Source: Pedobacter sp. KBW06 (GTDB taxonomy: Bacteria > Bacteroidota > Bacteroidia > Sphingobacteriales > Sphingobacteriaceae). From it: DNA of 64,000 nt. The stretch lies in contig NZ_QAJL01000004.1 in NCBI RefSeq assembly GCF_003852525.1, positions 346,009 to 410,008 of the forward strand, in the 5' to 3' direction. A program made the translations under genes and the position numbers. Within the stretch, counting starts at the first letter, position 1, and the number at the start of each line of letters is the position of its first letter. The notes under the pieces are model-generated. The model was not told the origin of the DNA, did no database searches, and was given only the letters and a program-made list of their open reading frames with translations. Shown one piece after another: positions 43,345 through 52,600 of this stretch.

Positions 43345-43881
43345 TTAAGCATCGCCCTCTTCTTTAATGCATACCCAATTTTGCATGTAAGGAAAGGGCT
43401 CAACATTTAAGCTTGCTGCATTTTTTTCATCATAAGCCATTTGCTGATATTGAAGCATGGGTAACCCAAGGTATATTCCATCTTCAAAATTACGGATGAG
43501 GTGTTCCCCCTCTCCTTTATAGCCATCCGGATGAAAAACGACTTCCGGACCCAATTGAAGCTTCAGGCAGGCGGCATAACTCCAGGCCAGACTCATCAGT
43601 TCTGCTCCCCGGTGCAGGTCAATATCTGGCAATACTCCATCCAGCTCAGCCCTTACCGCATAAGGAAGTGTTGCCAAATGACCGGCTTCATGCAGGATAT
43701 CCCCGGGATAAAGCACCTGTGATGGGTCAATGCTTAACCCTCCTGATTTAATCCTGATACCGGGAAGAAAGGATTCCCCTTCATGTTCCTCCAATACTAC
43801 TTCCAAGCCGATTTCCCGGAGAAAGCGAACAATGTCTTCTATAATTTTCTGATCTTTATTAAGAGGTAATGAGGCGTTCAT
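43345..43881 (-). CDS. Hypothetical protein with HEAGH zinc-peptidase-like motif
   Basis: A 178-residue protein with HEAGH at residues 64-68 within YPGDILHEAGHLA, the HExxH zinc-binding motif of gluzincin-type peptidases. A later Asp/Glu-rich region (LDGVLPDIDLHRGAELMSLAWSYAACLK) might contribute further ligands, but I cannot fix the third one. There is no signal peptide, so it is probably cytoplasmic. I do not recognise the family and give no function. It is monocistronic and ends 16 bp after the LCP gene stop on the other strand. Confidence 0.6.
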   Translation of the reverse strand: MNASLPLNKDQKIIEDIVRFLREIGLEVVLEEHEGESFLPGIRIKSGGLSIDPSQVLYPGDILHEAGHLATLPYAVRAELDGVLPDIDLHRGAELMSLAWSYAACLKLQLGPEVVFHPDGYKGEGEHLIRNFEDGIYLGLPMLQYQQMAYDEKNAASLNVEPFPYMQNWVCIKEEGDA

Positions 43882-44233
43882 GGCGTAAAAAAAACAAAAA
43901 CAAAATTAAATACAAACAACCATCTGATAAATAATCCTAAAAATATTATTTAGTGTCTGTTTTTTTTCATTAGTTTTATGCTCAATTGGTGACATCGTAT
44001 TTTCAAATAGCGGCACCAACATAGATAATTGACGCCTTAACTCTCTTCATTTTATGTGCATTTTTGTTTTCACGAATATAGGTTCGTATCAACAATTTCT
44101 GGTGCTTTCGCGCAGCCAATGTATTCGACGTGGAGTTTTAACCGCATTGAGATCTAAAACTACCTCAGGGGATAAACATCCCGATCCTCATACGATTAAA
44201 TTAACCAATCAAATTATATAAACACAATTTATT
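43882..44233. other. 352-bp leader region of the first tail-collar gene, partly duplicated
   Basis: No ORF. Roughly 43936-44063 resembles 45618-45765 upstream of the third tail-collar gene (shared stretches such as AAAATATT, CTAGTTTTAT or TTAGTTTTAT, and GATAATT(G/A)ACGCCT(T/C)AA). The common element is therefore a promoter/leader candidate; TAGTTTTA is the closest approach to a -7 box. Confidence 0.5.
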
Positions 44234-44797
44234 ATGGAAGAGTTCATAGGAATCGTTAAAATTTTTGCAGGCAATTTTGCACCAAGAGGCTGGATGCTTT
44301 GCAATGGCCAAATCATTGGAATTGCCCAAAACACGGCACTTTTTTCAATTTTGGGAACCACTTACGGAGGAAATGGCCAGACTACCTTTGCATTACCGGA
44401 CCTTAGAGGCAGAGCGCCTATTGGATGGGGACAAGGACCTGGTCTGAGCAACTATGTATTGGGACAGTCCTCTGGCACAGAAAACACCAGCATTCTAATC
44501 AACAACATGCCTGCACACAATCACCTTGCAACTTCAGTGTTAACATTGAATGCAAGCAATGCCGCTGCAACTGTTGCAACTCCGGTTGCCGGAAATGCAT
44601 TAGGAGCTGCTAAAGATGTAAACACGGATCCGGTATCTATGTATACAACCTCAGCACCTAACGTTCCTCTAACAGGGGGTACAGTAGCGACAACAGTAGG
44701 TGTCACAGGAGGAAGCGTCCCGATCAGCATCTTACAACCAACATTAGCCATTACCTACATCATCTGCACAGAAGGTATTTTTCCTAGCAGAAACTAA
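44234..44797 (+). CDS. Tail-collar (Mdp-like) protein, copy 1
   Basis: A 187-residue phage-tail-collar / microcystin-dependent-protein family member. The N-terminal collar domain (residues 1-60) has IVKIFAGNFAPRGWMLCNGQ..., NTALFSILGTTYGGNGQTTFALPDLRGRAPIGWGQGPGL. The C-terminal half is repetitive (Asn/Ala/Thr/Val-rich), ending in ILQPTLAITYIICTEGIFPSRN. There is no signal peptide. The domain is found at phage tail-fibre tips, but stand-alone clusters like this, without other phage genes, are common in Bacteroidota. Function unknown; adjacent T9SS adhesin suggests a cell-surface or adhesion link. It starts an operon with copy 2. Confidence 0.88.
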   Translation: MEEFIGIVKIFAGNFAPRGWMLCNGQIIGIAQNTALFSILGTTYGGNGQTTFALPDLRGRAPIGWGQGPGLSNYVLGQSSGTENTSILINNMPAHNHLATSVLTLNASNAAATVATPVAGNALGAAKDVNTDPVSMYTTSAPNVPLTGGTVATTVGVTGGSVPISILQPTLAITYIICTEGIFPSRN

Positions 44798-44855
44798 TCA
44801 TTCTGACCATTATCCAGCGAATTAACCAATCAGATTACTACAAACATAAATTATC

Positions 44856-45419
44856 ATGGATGAATATATAGGGGTCGTTAAAGCTTTTGCCGGCAATTTT
44901 CCGCCACGAGGATGGCAGTTTTGCAATGGACAAATCGTAGCCATTGCGCCAAATACTGCACTTTTTTCAATCTTAGGAACTACTTACGGGGGAAATGGTC
45001 AAACCACATTTGGCTTACCTGACCTCCGGGGCAGAGCTCCTGTGGGATGGGGACAAGGCCCTGGTTTAAGTAACTATGTACTCGGAGAAGCATCTGGATC
45101 AGAGAACACCAGTATTCTAATCAACAATATGCCGGCACACAATCACATTGCCACCTCTACTTTAGCACTGAATGCGAGTAATGCTGCAGCAACAGTTTCG
45201 ACTCCTGTTGCCGGAAACGCATTGGCAGCCGGTAAAGATGTAAACACAGATACAGTATCTATGTATACAACCGCAACACCAAATGTTCCTCTGGCAGGTG
45301 GTTCAGTAGCGACAACTGTAGGTATAAACGGAGGAAATGTTCCGATCAGTATTTTACAGCCTACATTAGCTATTAGTTATATCATTTGTTTTCAAGGCGT
45401 TTTTCCTAGTAGAAACTAG
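44856..45419 (+). CDS. Tail-collar (Mdp-like) protein, copy 2
   Basis: A 187-residue paralog of copy 1, 58 bp downstream with a leader that also resembles the one before copy 1 (ATTAACCAATCA..., then AATTATCATGGA). It has the same collar start (GVVKAFAGNFPPRGWQFCNGQ) and the same C-terminal pattern, but with more substitutions than copy 3 (for example EASGSENTS and STLALNASN). A terminator follows at 45513. No other domain is visible; function as for copy 1. Confidence 0.88.
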   Translation: MDEYIGVVKAFAGNFPPRGWQFCNGQIVAIAPNTALFSILGTTYGGNGQTTFGLPDLRGRAPVGWGQGPGLSNYVLGEASGSENTSILINNMPAHNHIATSTLALNASNAAATVSTPVAGNALAAGKDVNTDTVSMYTTATPNVPLAGGSVATTVGINGGNVPISILQPTLAISYIICFQGVFPSRN

Positions 45420-45512
45420 AAATCCTGTTCACATTGATACGCCTTGCGGTAAGATTTATACCGGTCCGTCTCCTGGCGACAATTAAAAGGCTTTTCTGGC
45501 TATTCAAAAAAT

Positions 45513-45541
45513 GCCTTCCGCTTAAATGGAAGGCGTTTTTT
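45513..45541 (+). terminator. Intrinsic terminator after tail-collar copy 2
   Basis: A 7-bp stem GCCTTCC / GGAAGGC around an 8-base loop, followed by GTTTTTT, 93 bp after the stop of copy 2. The 643 bp from 45420 to 46062 otherwise hold only the duplicated leader at about 45618-45765 and a short, unconvincing ORF. Confidence 0.75.
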
Positions 45542-45617
45542 CTATTCTTCCAAAAGGAAAATTGTTGAAACAAAAAACGAATCAAGGCACTGGAAAGGGC
45601 CATGAGCAAAAAATAAA

Positions 45618-45765
45618 CATAAAAATATTGCTCGATATTTATTTTTTTCGCTAGTTTTATCACAAATTAGCACTTCGACTGGATGAAGACTAACAATTTT
45701 CGGCAAGTTAAAGCACTAATTAGAAGATAATTAACGCCTCAACCCTCTTATCTTATGCCCATTCC
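45618..45765 (+). repeat. Duplicated leader element upstream of tail-collar copy 3
   Basis: Imperfect copy of the sequence at about 43936-44063 ahead of copy 1; similarity by eye is patchy but repeated over 130 bp. Copy 2 lacks it. Suggests that a promoter-gene unit was duplicated. Confidence 0.5.
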
Positions 45766-46062
45766 TGCTGCTACAAATACAATTGTATTGCAAAAAACGG
45801 ATCAGTTTATGAACCCGATGGATTCCATATGGGATTTACCGGCTGAATGGCACAAGCGTCTCAACTACAGGTATAAAATTCATCAGAGAGATCTGGAAAT
45901 TTGATATTTAGTTAGCTTCCGTACACCTGTTGGTCATCTTCAGGGCTCGGAAAAAAGAAGTTTAAGCACGTTACTATCTGAAAGTATCCCAGGAATTTTA
46001 TTCTGTGCATTGGCTTATAAAAATAAATTAAATAAATATAAATTACTTAAACACAAATTATT

Positions 46063-46626
46063 ATGGATGAGTACATGGGAATGGTAAAAATTTTCGCAGG
46101 AAACTTTGCACCCAGAGGTTTTATGTTCTGTAATGGCCAAATTATTGGTATAGCCCAAAATTCCGCGCTTTTTGCACTTTTAGGAACCACTTACGGAGGA
46201 AATGGTCAAACGACCTTTGGCTTACCTGACCTTAGAGGCAGAGCGCCTATTGGATGGGGACAAGGACCTGGTCTGAGCAACTATGTATTGGGACAGTCCT
46301 CTGGTACAGAAAACACCAGCATTCTAATCAACAACATGCCTGCACATAATCACCTTGCAACTTCAGTGTTAACATTGAATGCCAGCAATGCCGCTGCAAC
46401 AGTTCCAATTCCTGTTGCCGGAAATGCATTAGGAGCCGGTAAAGATGTAAACACAGATGCAGTATCTATGTATACCACTTCAGCCCCTAATATCCCTCTG
46501 GCAGGAGGTTCGGTTGCCACAACAACGGCACTTAATGGAGGAAATGTCCCAATCAGCATTTTGCAACCTACACTCGCCATTAGTTATATCATCTGTACAG
46601 AAGGCGGATTCCCTAGCAGAAACTAG
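46063..46626 (+). CDS. Tail-collar (Mdp-like) protein, copy 3
   Basis: A 187-residue paralog of copies 1 and 2, 644 bp after copy 2. The central part is almost identical at the DNA level to copy 1 (44400-44575 vs 46228-46400, about three differences), whereas the start and end differ more. The collar domain GMVKIFAGNFAPRGFMFCNGQIIGIAQNSALFALLG is intact. The giant adhesin gene follows 37 bp later, so this copy may be co-transcribed with it and the PorP/SprF gene. Function unknown. Confidence 0.88.
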   Translation: MDEYMGMVKIFAGNFAPRGFMFCNGQIIGIAQNSALFALLGTTYGGNGQTTFGLPDLRGRAPIGWGQGPGLSNYVLGQSSGTENTSILINNMPAHNHLATSVLTLNASNAAATVPIPVAGNALGAGKDVNTDAVSMYTTSAPNIPLAGGSVATTTALNGGNVPISILQPTLAISYIICTEGGFPSRN

Positions 46627-46663
46627 GTATACCAATAGAATTTATTAGAATTAACGCTCTCAC

Positions 46664-49600
46664 ATGAAAAATTTATCCCTCCGCTTTTTTGCGGCTTTAT
46701 TTATCATCTGCTTCTTTTGCTTTTCTGCAAAAAAAAGCGCAGCTCAGTTAACTCCCGGAGATTTTGCTATTGTAGGCTTTAACGGGAACTCAGCAACAGT
46801 AAATCTGGCTATTGTAGCCTTAAAAGTGATCCCTTCGGGTACGGTACTTAAAATTACAGATCAGGGCTGGGACCAATCCGCATTGGTCTCAAATGGTTCT
46901 GACGGGCTCATTACCTGGACTACTACCAGCAGCATTCCAGCCGGAACGATATTTAATATTGCCATCACTGGTGGAGCCTCTCCAACCGCTACAGGACTTG
47001 AAGCCTATGGAACTGCTACCGCTACGGGCTGGACCACAGGAACAGTCGTTGCTGGTGGTGGAGACAATTGGTTTCTTTATAGCGGTAGCGATGCCAGTCC
47101 GAACTTTATCTACGGATTTGCGAACTGGTCTACTGCACTACCTGGCACCAATGCTCCTGATCCTACTACAGGATGGCAAGCAGCAGGAACCGTTACTGCC
47201 GCCGTTTCTTACCTGCCAACTACGCTTGCAGCGGGAAATTTTTATGTTACACTAACAATTGCAGGTACTCCGCCAACAGGTTATCACGGAGATTTTAACA
47301 ATTACTCAGGTACACTTATCGGAACAAAAGCCTCCATCCTGACCGCAATTAATACAAAATCGAACTGGACCACTACAGAACTGCTTGCCAACAAAAAATC
47401 TCTGGATCCAGGTGGAGCAGCCTTTCCGGGTGTTAACCCTATTTTTCAACTCGGAACAAACGTTAGCAGTGTAACTTCTTCTACGGCTAACGGGACGTAT
47501 AAAATTGGAGATCTTATCACCATTAATGTCACTTTTTCAACTATCGTAAACGTAACCGGAACACCGCTGTTGAGCCTGAACACAGGCGCTAATGCTTCTT
47601 ATAGTGATGGAACCGGAACAAATACCCTTACCTTTAATTATACGGTCGCCAGTGGACAAAGCACTCCTGATCTTGACTATGCATCTACCACCGCACTCAG
47701 CCTCAATGGAGGAACAATCAAAGATGCCGGAAGTACCGATGCCACCTTAACCCTGGCTGCTCCCGGAGCTGCAAACTCCCTGGGAAATAACAAAGCGATT
47801 GTCATAGACGGGATCACTCCTACTATCGCCTCCGCTAATTCAACCACCGCCAATGGCGCTTATAAAGCAGGTGATCTGATTAACATCAACCTGAATTTCA
47901 CTGAAGCCGTTACGGTAACCGGAACACCTCAACTTGCATTGAACTCCGGTGCAACTGTTAATTATACCAGTGGTTCGGGTACATCCACCCTAACCTTTAA
48001 TTATACCGTAGGACCAACAGATGCCAGTGCAGATCTGGATTATATCAGCACCACTGCCCTCAGCTTAAATGGCGGGACCATCAAAGATGCTGCCGGAAAC
48101 TCAGCAACCCTGACACTAGCTGCACCCGGAGCTGCGAACTCTTTAGGCGCAAACAAAAATATTGTCATCGACAACACCGCTCCGCTAGTCAGCTCGGTTA
48201 ACTCCAGCCTGCCAAACGGAACCTATAAAATCAATGATGTTATCCCGGTAACGATCAATTTCTCTGAAGTGGTAACCGTAACAGGAACACCAACACTGGG
48301 ACTCAATTCTGGTGGAACAGCAAGTTATGTTAGTGGATCAGGAAGCTCAGCCTTGGTATTTAACTACACGGTAGCCCTTAACCAAAGCATCGCCGACCTG
48401 GATCAGGCCAGCACAACGGCGCTTGCACTTGCAGGCGGAACGATTAAAGATGCAGCTGGCAACAATGCCACCCTAACCCTGGCCGCTCCGGGAGGCGCAG
48501 GATCTTTGGGCGCAAACAAAGATATCGTCATCAACACCACAACACCAACCATAACCAGCATCACCAGAGTAGGCAATGCTACGATCAATGGCACTTCAGC
48601 ACAGTTTTTAGTGACTTTCTCTGAAAATGTAACCGGTGTCAATACCCCGGATTTCAGCATTACCTCTACCGGAATTACGGCTCCTGCGGTTACTTTCGTC
48701 TCGGGAAGTAACAATACCAGAACAATCACCGTAAGTACCGGAACAGGCTCGGGAACCTTAAGACTGGACCTTAAAACTACCGGAACAGGAATCATCAATA
48801 CCATTGGAAACGAAATCCAGGGAGGATATACTGCCGGAGAGGTATATACCATCGACAAAGCCATTCCAACCCTAACCACTGTAACCATTGCTTCCAATAA
48901 TGCCAATACTACAAAAGCAAAGACAGGAGACGTGGTTACCCTGAGCTTCACCGCATCTGAGGCCATCGGCACACCAGTGGTGAGCATTTTTGGAAATACC
49001 GCTACGGTTACCAATACTACTGCAAACGACTGGACAGCAACTTATACCACACTAGCCACAGATGCCAATGGTGTCATTCCCTTTAACATCGCCTTTGCTG
49101 ATGTTGCCGGAAATGTCGGAACTGCAGTAACGGCAACCACCAATGCCAGCAGTGTGACCTACGACAAAACCGTTCCAACCTTAACTACGGTAGCCATTGT
49201 ATCTAACAATGCTTCAAACCAAACGGCCAAAACAGGAAATATCATTTCCTTAAGCTTTACTGCTTCCGAAGCCGTTGCCCTTCCTGTAGTAACCATTGCA
49301 GGAAACCCGGTAGTCCCTGTTTCTGCAGGTGGAAACAGCTTCACTACTGCCTATACCTTAACCGGAACAGAAACAGAAGGTGCTATTTCATTTAACATCG
49401 CCTTTACAGACCTTGCAGGAAATGCAGGAACAGCTGTAACTGCAACCACCAACAGCAGTAGTGTCACTTACGATAAAACAATTCCAACACTCACTGCAGT
49501 AACCATTGCTTCAAACAACCTGACCACGAGCTTAGCAAAAGCAGGAGATGTCATCACCCTGAATTTTACCGCTTCAGAAACCGTTACCACACCAACGGTG

Positions 49601-52600
49601 ACCATGGGCGGAACTGCGGTAACCCCGACCAACAGCGGAGGAAATAACTGGACAGCAACCCAAACCGTATCAGGACTCACTCCTGAGGGAGTCCTTGCCT
49701 TTAACATTGCTTTTTCAGATGTTGCAGGAAATGCAGGAACCCCGGTAACGGCAACTACCAACAGCAGCAGTGTGACTGTCGACAGAACTGCTCCTGCCGC
49801 CCCTACAGGCCTGGCAGCTACTGCAGGGAATACACAGAACACCATTACCTGGAATGCAAGCCCGGCTCCGGATCTTGATAAATACATCCTGTATGCAGGA
49901 ACAACCATTAACCCAACTACAGCCATTCAAACCATTCCGGCTGGTACTTTAACCTATACCCATACCGGATTAACCAATGGCATCGGCTATTTCTACCGCA
50001 TCTCTGCTGCAGATTTAACAGGAAATGAAGGTGCCAGATCGGGAAATATTACTTCTGTACCTAAAGGAGCTCAAACCATTACTTTTAATCCGCTTGCCGC
50101 TTCAGTTTATGGAGCCACGCCGATTACCATGACTGCTACGAGCAGCTCAGCATTGCCGGTAACCTATACCTCCAGCAATACTGCTGTAGCCACCGTATCG
50201 GGAAGCACAGTAACCATCCTGTCAGCAGGAACAACGACCATCACCGCTTCACAAGCAGGAAACTCTGCCTTCCTTGCAGCCACTCCGGTAACTCAGGACC
50301 TGGTTGTAGACAAAAAGGATATCGCAGTTGCCGCGGTTGTTCAAACCAAGGTATATGGTGCCGCTGATCCGGCATTGACTTACACGTTCAGTCCGGCTCT
50401 TGTCGGCCTTGATACCTTTACAGGTGTCCTGGACCGCGCAACGGGAGAAAACATTGGCAACTATGCCATTGGACAAGGAACACTTGCTTTAAACGCTAAC
50501 TACACCCTTACCTTTACCTCTGCAGACCTGAGCATTACTGCTAAACCGGTAACTGTAACCGCTGCTGCTCAAACCAAAATCTTTACTGCAGCTGATCCGG
50601 CATTCACTTATACTTTCAGTCCCGCACTAATCGGTACGGATACCTTTACCGGTAATCTGGACCGCGCAGCAGGTGAAGATGTAGGTACTTATGCCATCGG
50701 ACAAGGGAACCTGAGTTTGGGTACGAATTACCAGATTACTTATGTACCGGCAAATCTGACCATTACTTCCAAAACCATTACCGTAACTGCAACCGCTAAA
50801 ACCAAAGTTTATGGCGATACTGATCCGGCACTGACTTATACTTTCAGTCCGGCACTAAACGGAACAGATACCTTTACCGGGAACCCGGACCGCGCAGCTG
50901 GTGAAAACATTGGTAACTATGTCATCGGACAAGGAACATTAGCCTTAAACAACAATTACACCCTGAATTATACGGCTGCTGATTTCAGCATCACGAAGAA
51001 AACAATAAACGTAACGGCTACTGCAGGTAATAAGGAATACGGCACAACAGATCCGGTATTTGCTTATACTTTCAGTCCGGCACTAATCGGAACAGATACC
51101 TTTACCGGGAACCTGGACCGTGCCATCGGCGAGAACATAGGAAACTATGCCATCGGTCAGGGAACTCTTGCTTTAAGCAACAATTACACCCTTGCCTTTA
51201 CTTCAGCTGATTTCAGCATCACTAAAAAAACAGTGAATGTAACCGCAGTCGCCAACACCAAAGTGTATGGTGCCGCTGATCCGGTATTCACTTATACGTT
51301 CAGTCCGGCACTCATCGGAACAGATACCTTTACAGGTGCCCTGGACCGCGCAACGGGAGAAAACATCGGCAATTATGCCATCGGACAGGGAACATTAGCT
51401 TTAAACAGTAATTATACCCTTGCCTTTACTTCAGCTGACCTGAACATTACCGCTAAACCGGTAACTGTAACCGCTGCTGCTAAAACTAAAATCTTTACCG
51501 CCGCTGATCCGGCATTTACCTATACGGTAAGTCCTGCCCTGATCGGAACAGACACCTTTACAGGTAACCTGGACCGTGCTGCCGGTGAAGATGTTGGTAC
51601 TTATGCTATCGGACAAGGGAACCTGAGTTTGGGTACGAATTACCAGATTACTTATGTACCGGCAAATCTGACCATTACTTCCAAAACCATTACCGTAACT
51701 GCAACGGCTAAAACCAAAGTTTATGGCGATACTGATCCGGCACTGACTTATACTTTCAGTCCGGCACTAAACGGAACAGATACCTTTACCGGGAACCCGG
51801 ACCGCGCAGCTGGTGAAAACATTGGTAACTATGTCATCGGACAAGGAACATTAGCCTTAAACAACAATTACACCCTGAATTATACGGCTGCTGATTTCAG
51901 CATCACGAAGAAAACAATAAACGTAACGGCTACTGCAGGTAATAAGGAATACGGTACAACAGATCCGGTATTTGCTTATACTTTCAGTCCGGCACTAATC
52001 GGAACAGATACCTTTACCGGTAACCTGGACCGTGCCATTGGCGAGAACATCGGAAACTATGCCATCGGTCAGGGAACTCTTGCTTTAAGCAACAATTACA
52101 CCCTTGCCTTTACTTCAGCTGATTTCAGCATCACTAAAAAAACAGTGAACGTAGCCGCAGTGGCTAAAACCAAAATCTATGGTGCAGCTGATCCGGCGCT
52201 CACTTATACGTTCAGCCCGGCACTCATCGGAACAGATACCTTTACCGGTAACCTGGACCGTGCCACTGGCGAGAACATTGGCAACTATGCCATCGGTCAG
52301 GGAACATTAGCTTTAAACAGCAACTACACTCTTGCCTTTACTTCTGCAGACCTGAACATTACCGCTAAACCGGTAACTGTAACCGCTGCTGCCAAAACCA
52401 AAATCTTTACCGCCGCTGATCCGGCATTCACCTATACGGTAAGTCCTGCACTGATCGGCACCGATACCTTTACCGGAAACCTGGACCGTGCCCCGGGTGA
52501 AGATGTTGGTACTTATGCCATCGGACAAGGTAACCTAAGCCTGGGTACAAACTACCAGATTACTTATGTACCGGCCAATCTGACCATTACTTCTCAAGCC

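Noticed and set aside
45755..45904. 49-codon ORF between tail-collar copies 2 and 3.
   Set aside because: It starts in the duplicated leader, shows no family pattern and the matching region upstream of copy 1 is not open in the same way.
44234..46626. Prophage or tail-fibre module.
   Set aside because: Only collar-domain proteins are present, with no capsid, terminase, integrase or lysis genes; the downstream neighbour is a T9SS adhesin.
48403..49014. Long minus-strand open frame (and 49468-49926) within the giant adhesin.
   Set aside because: These are shadows of the repetitive, GC-richer codons of the adhesin; the sense frame is continuous across the whole 8.7 kb and carries recognisable domains.
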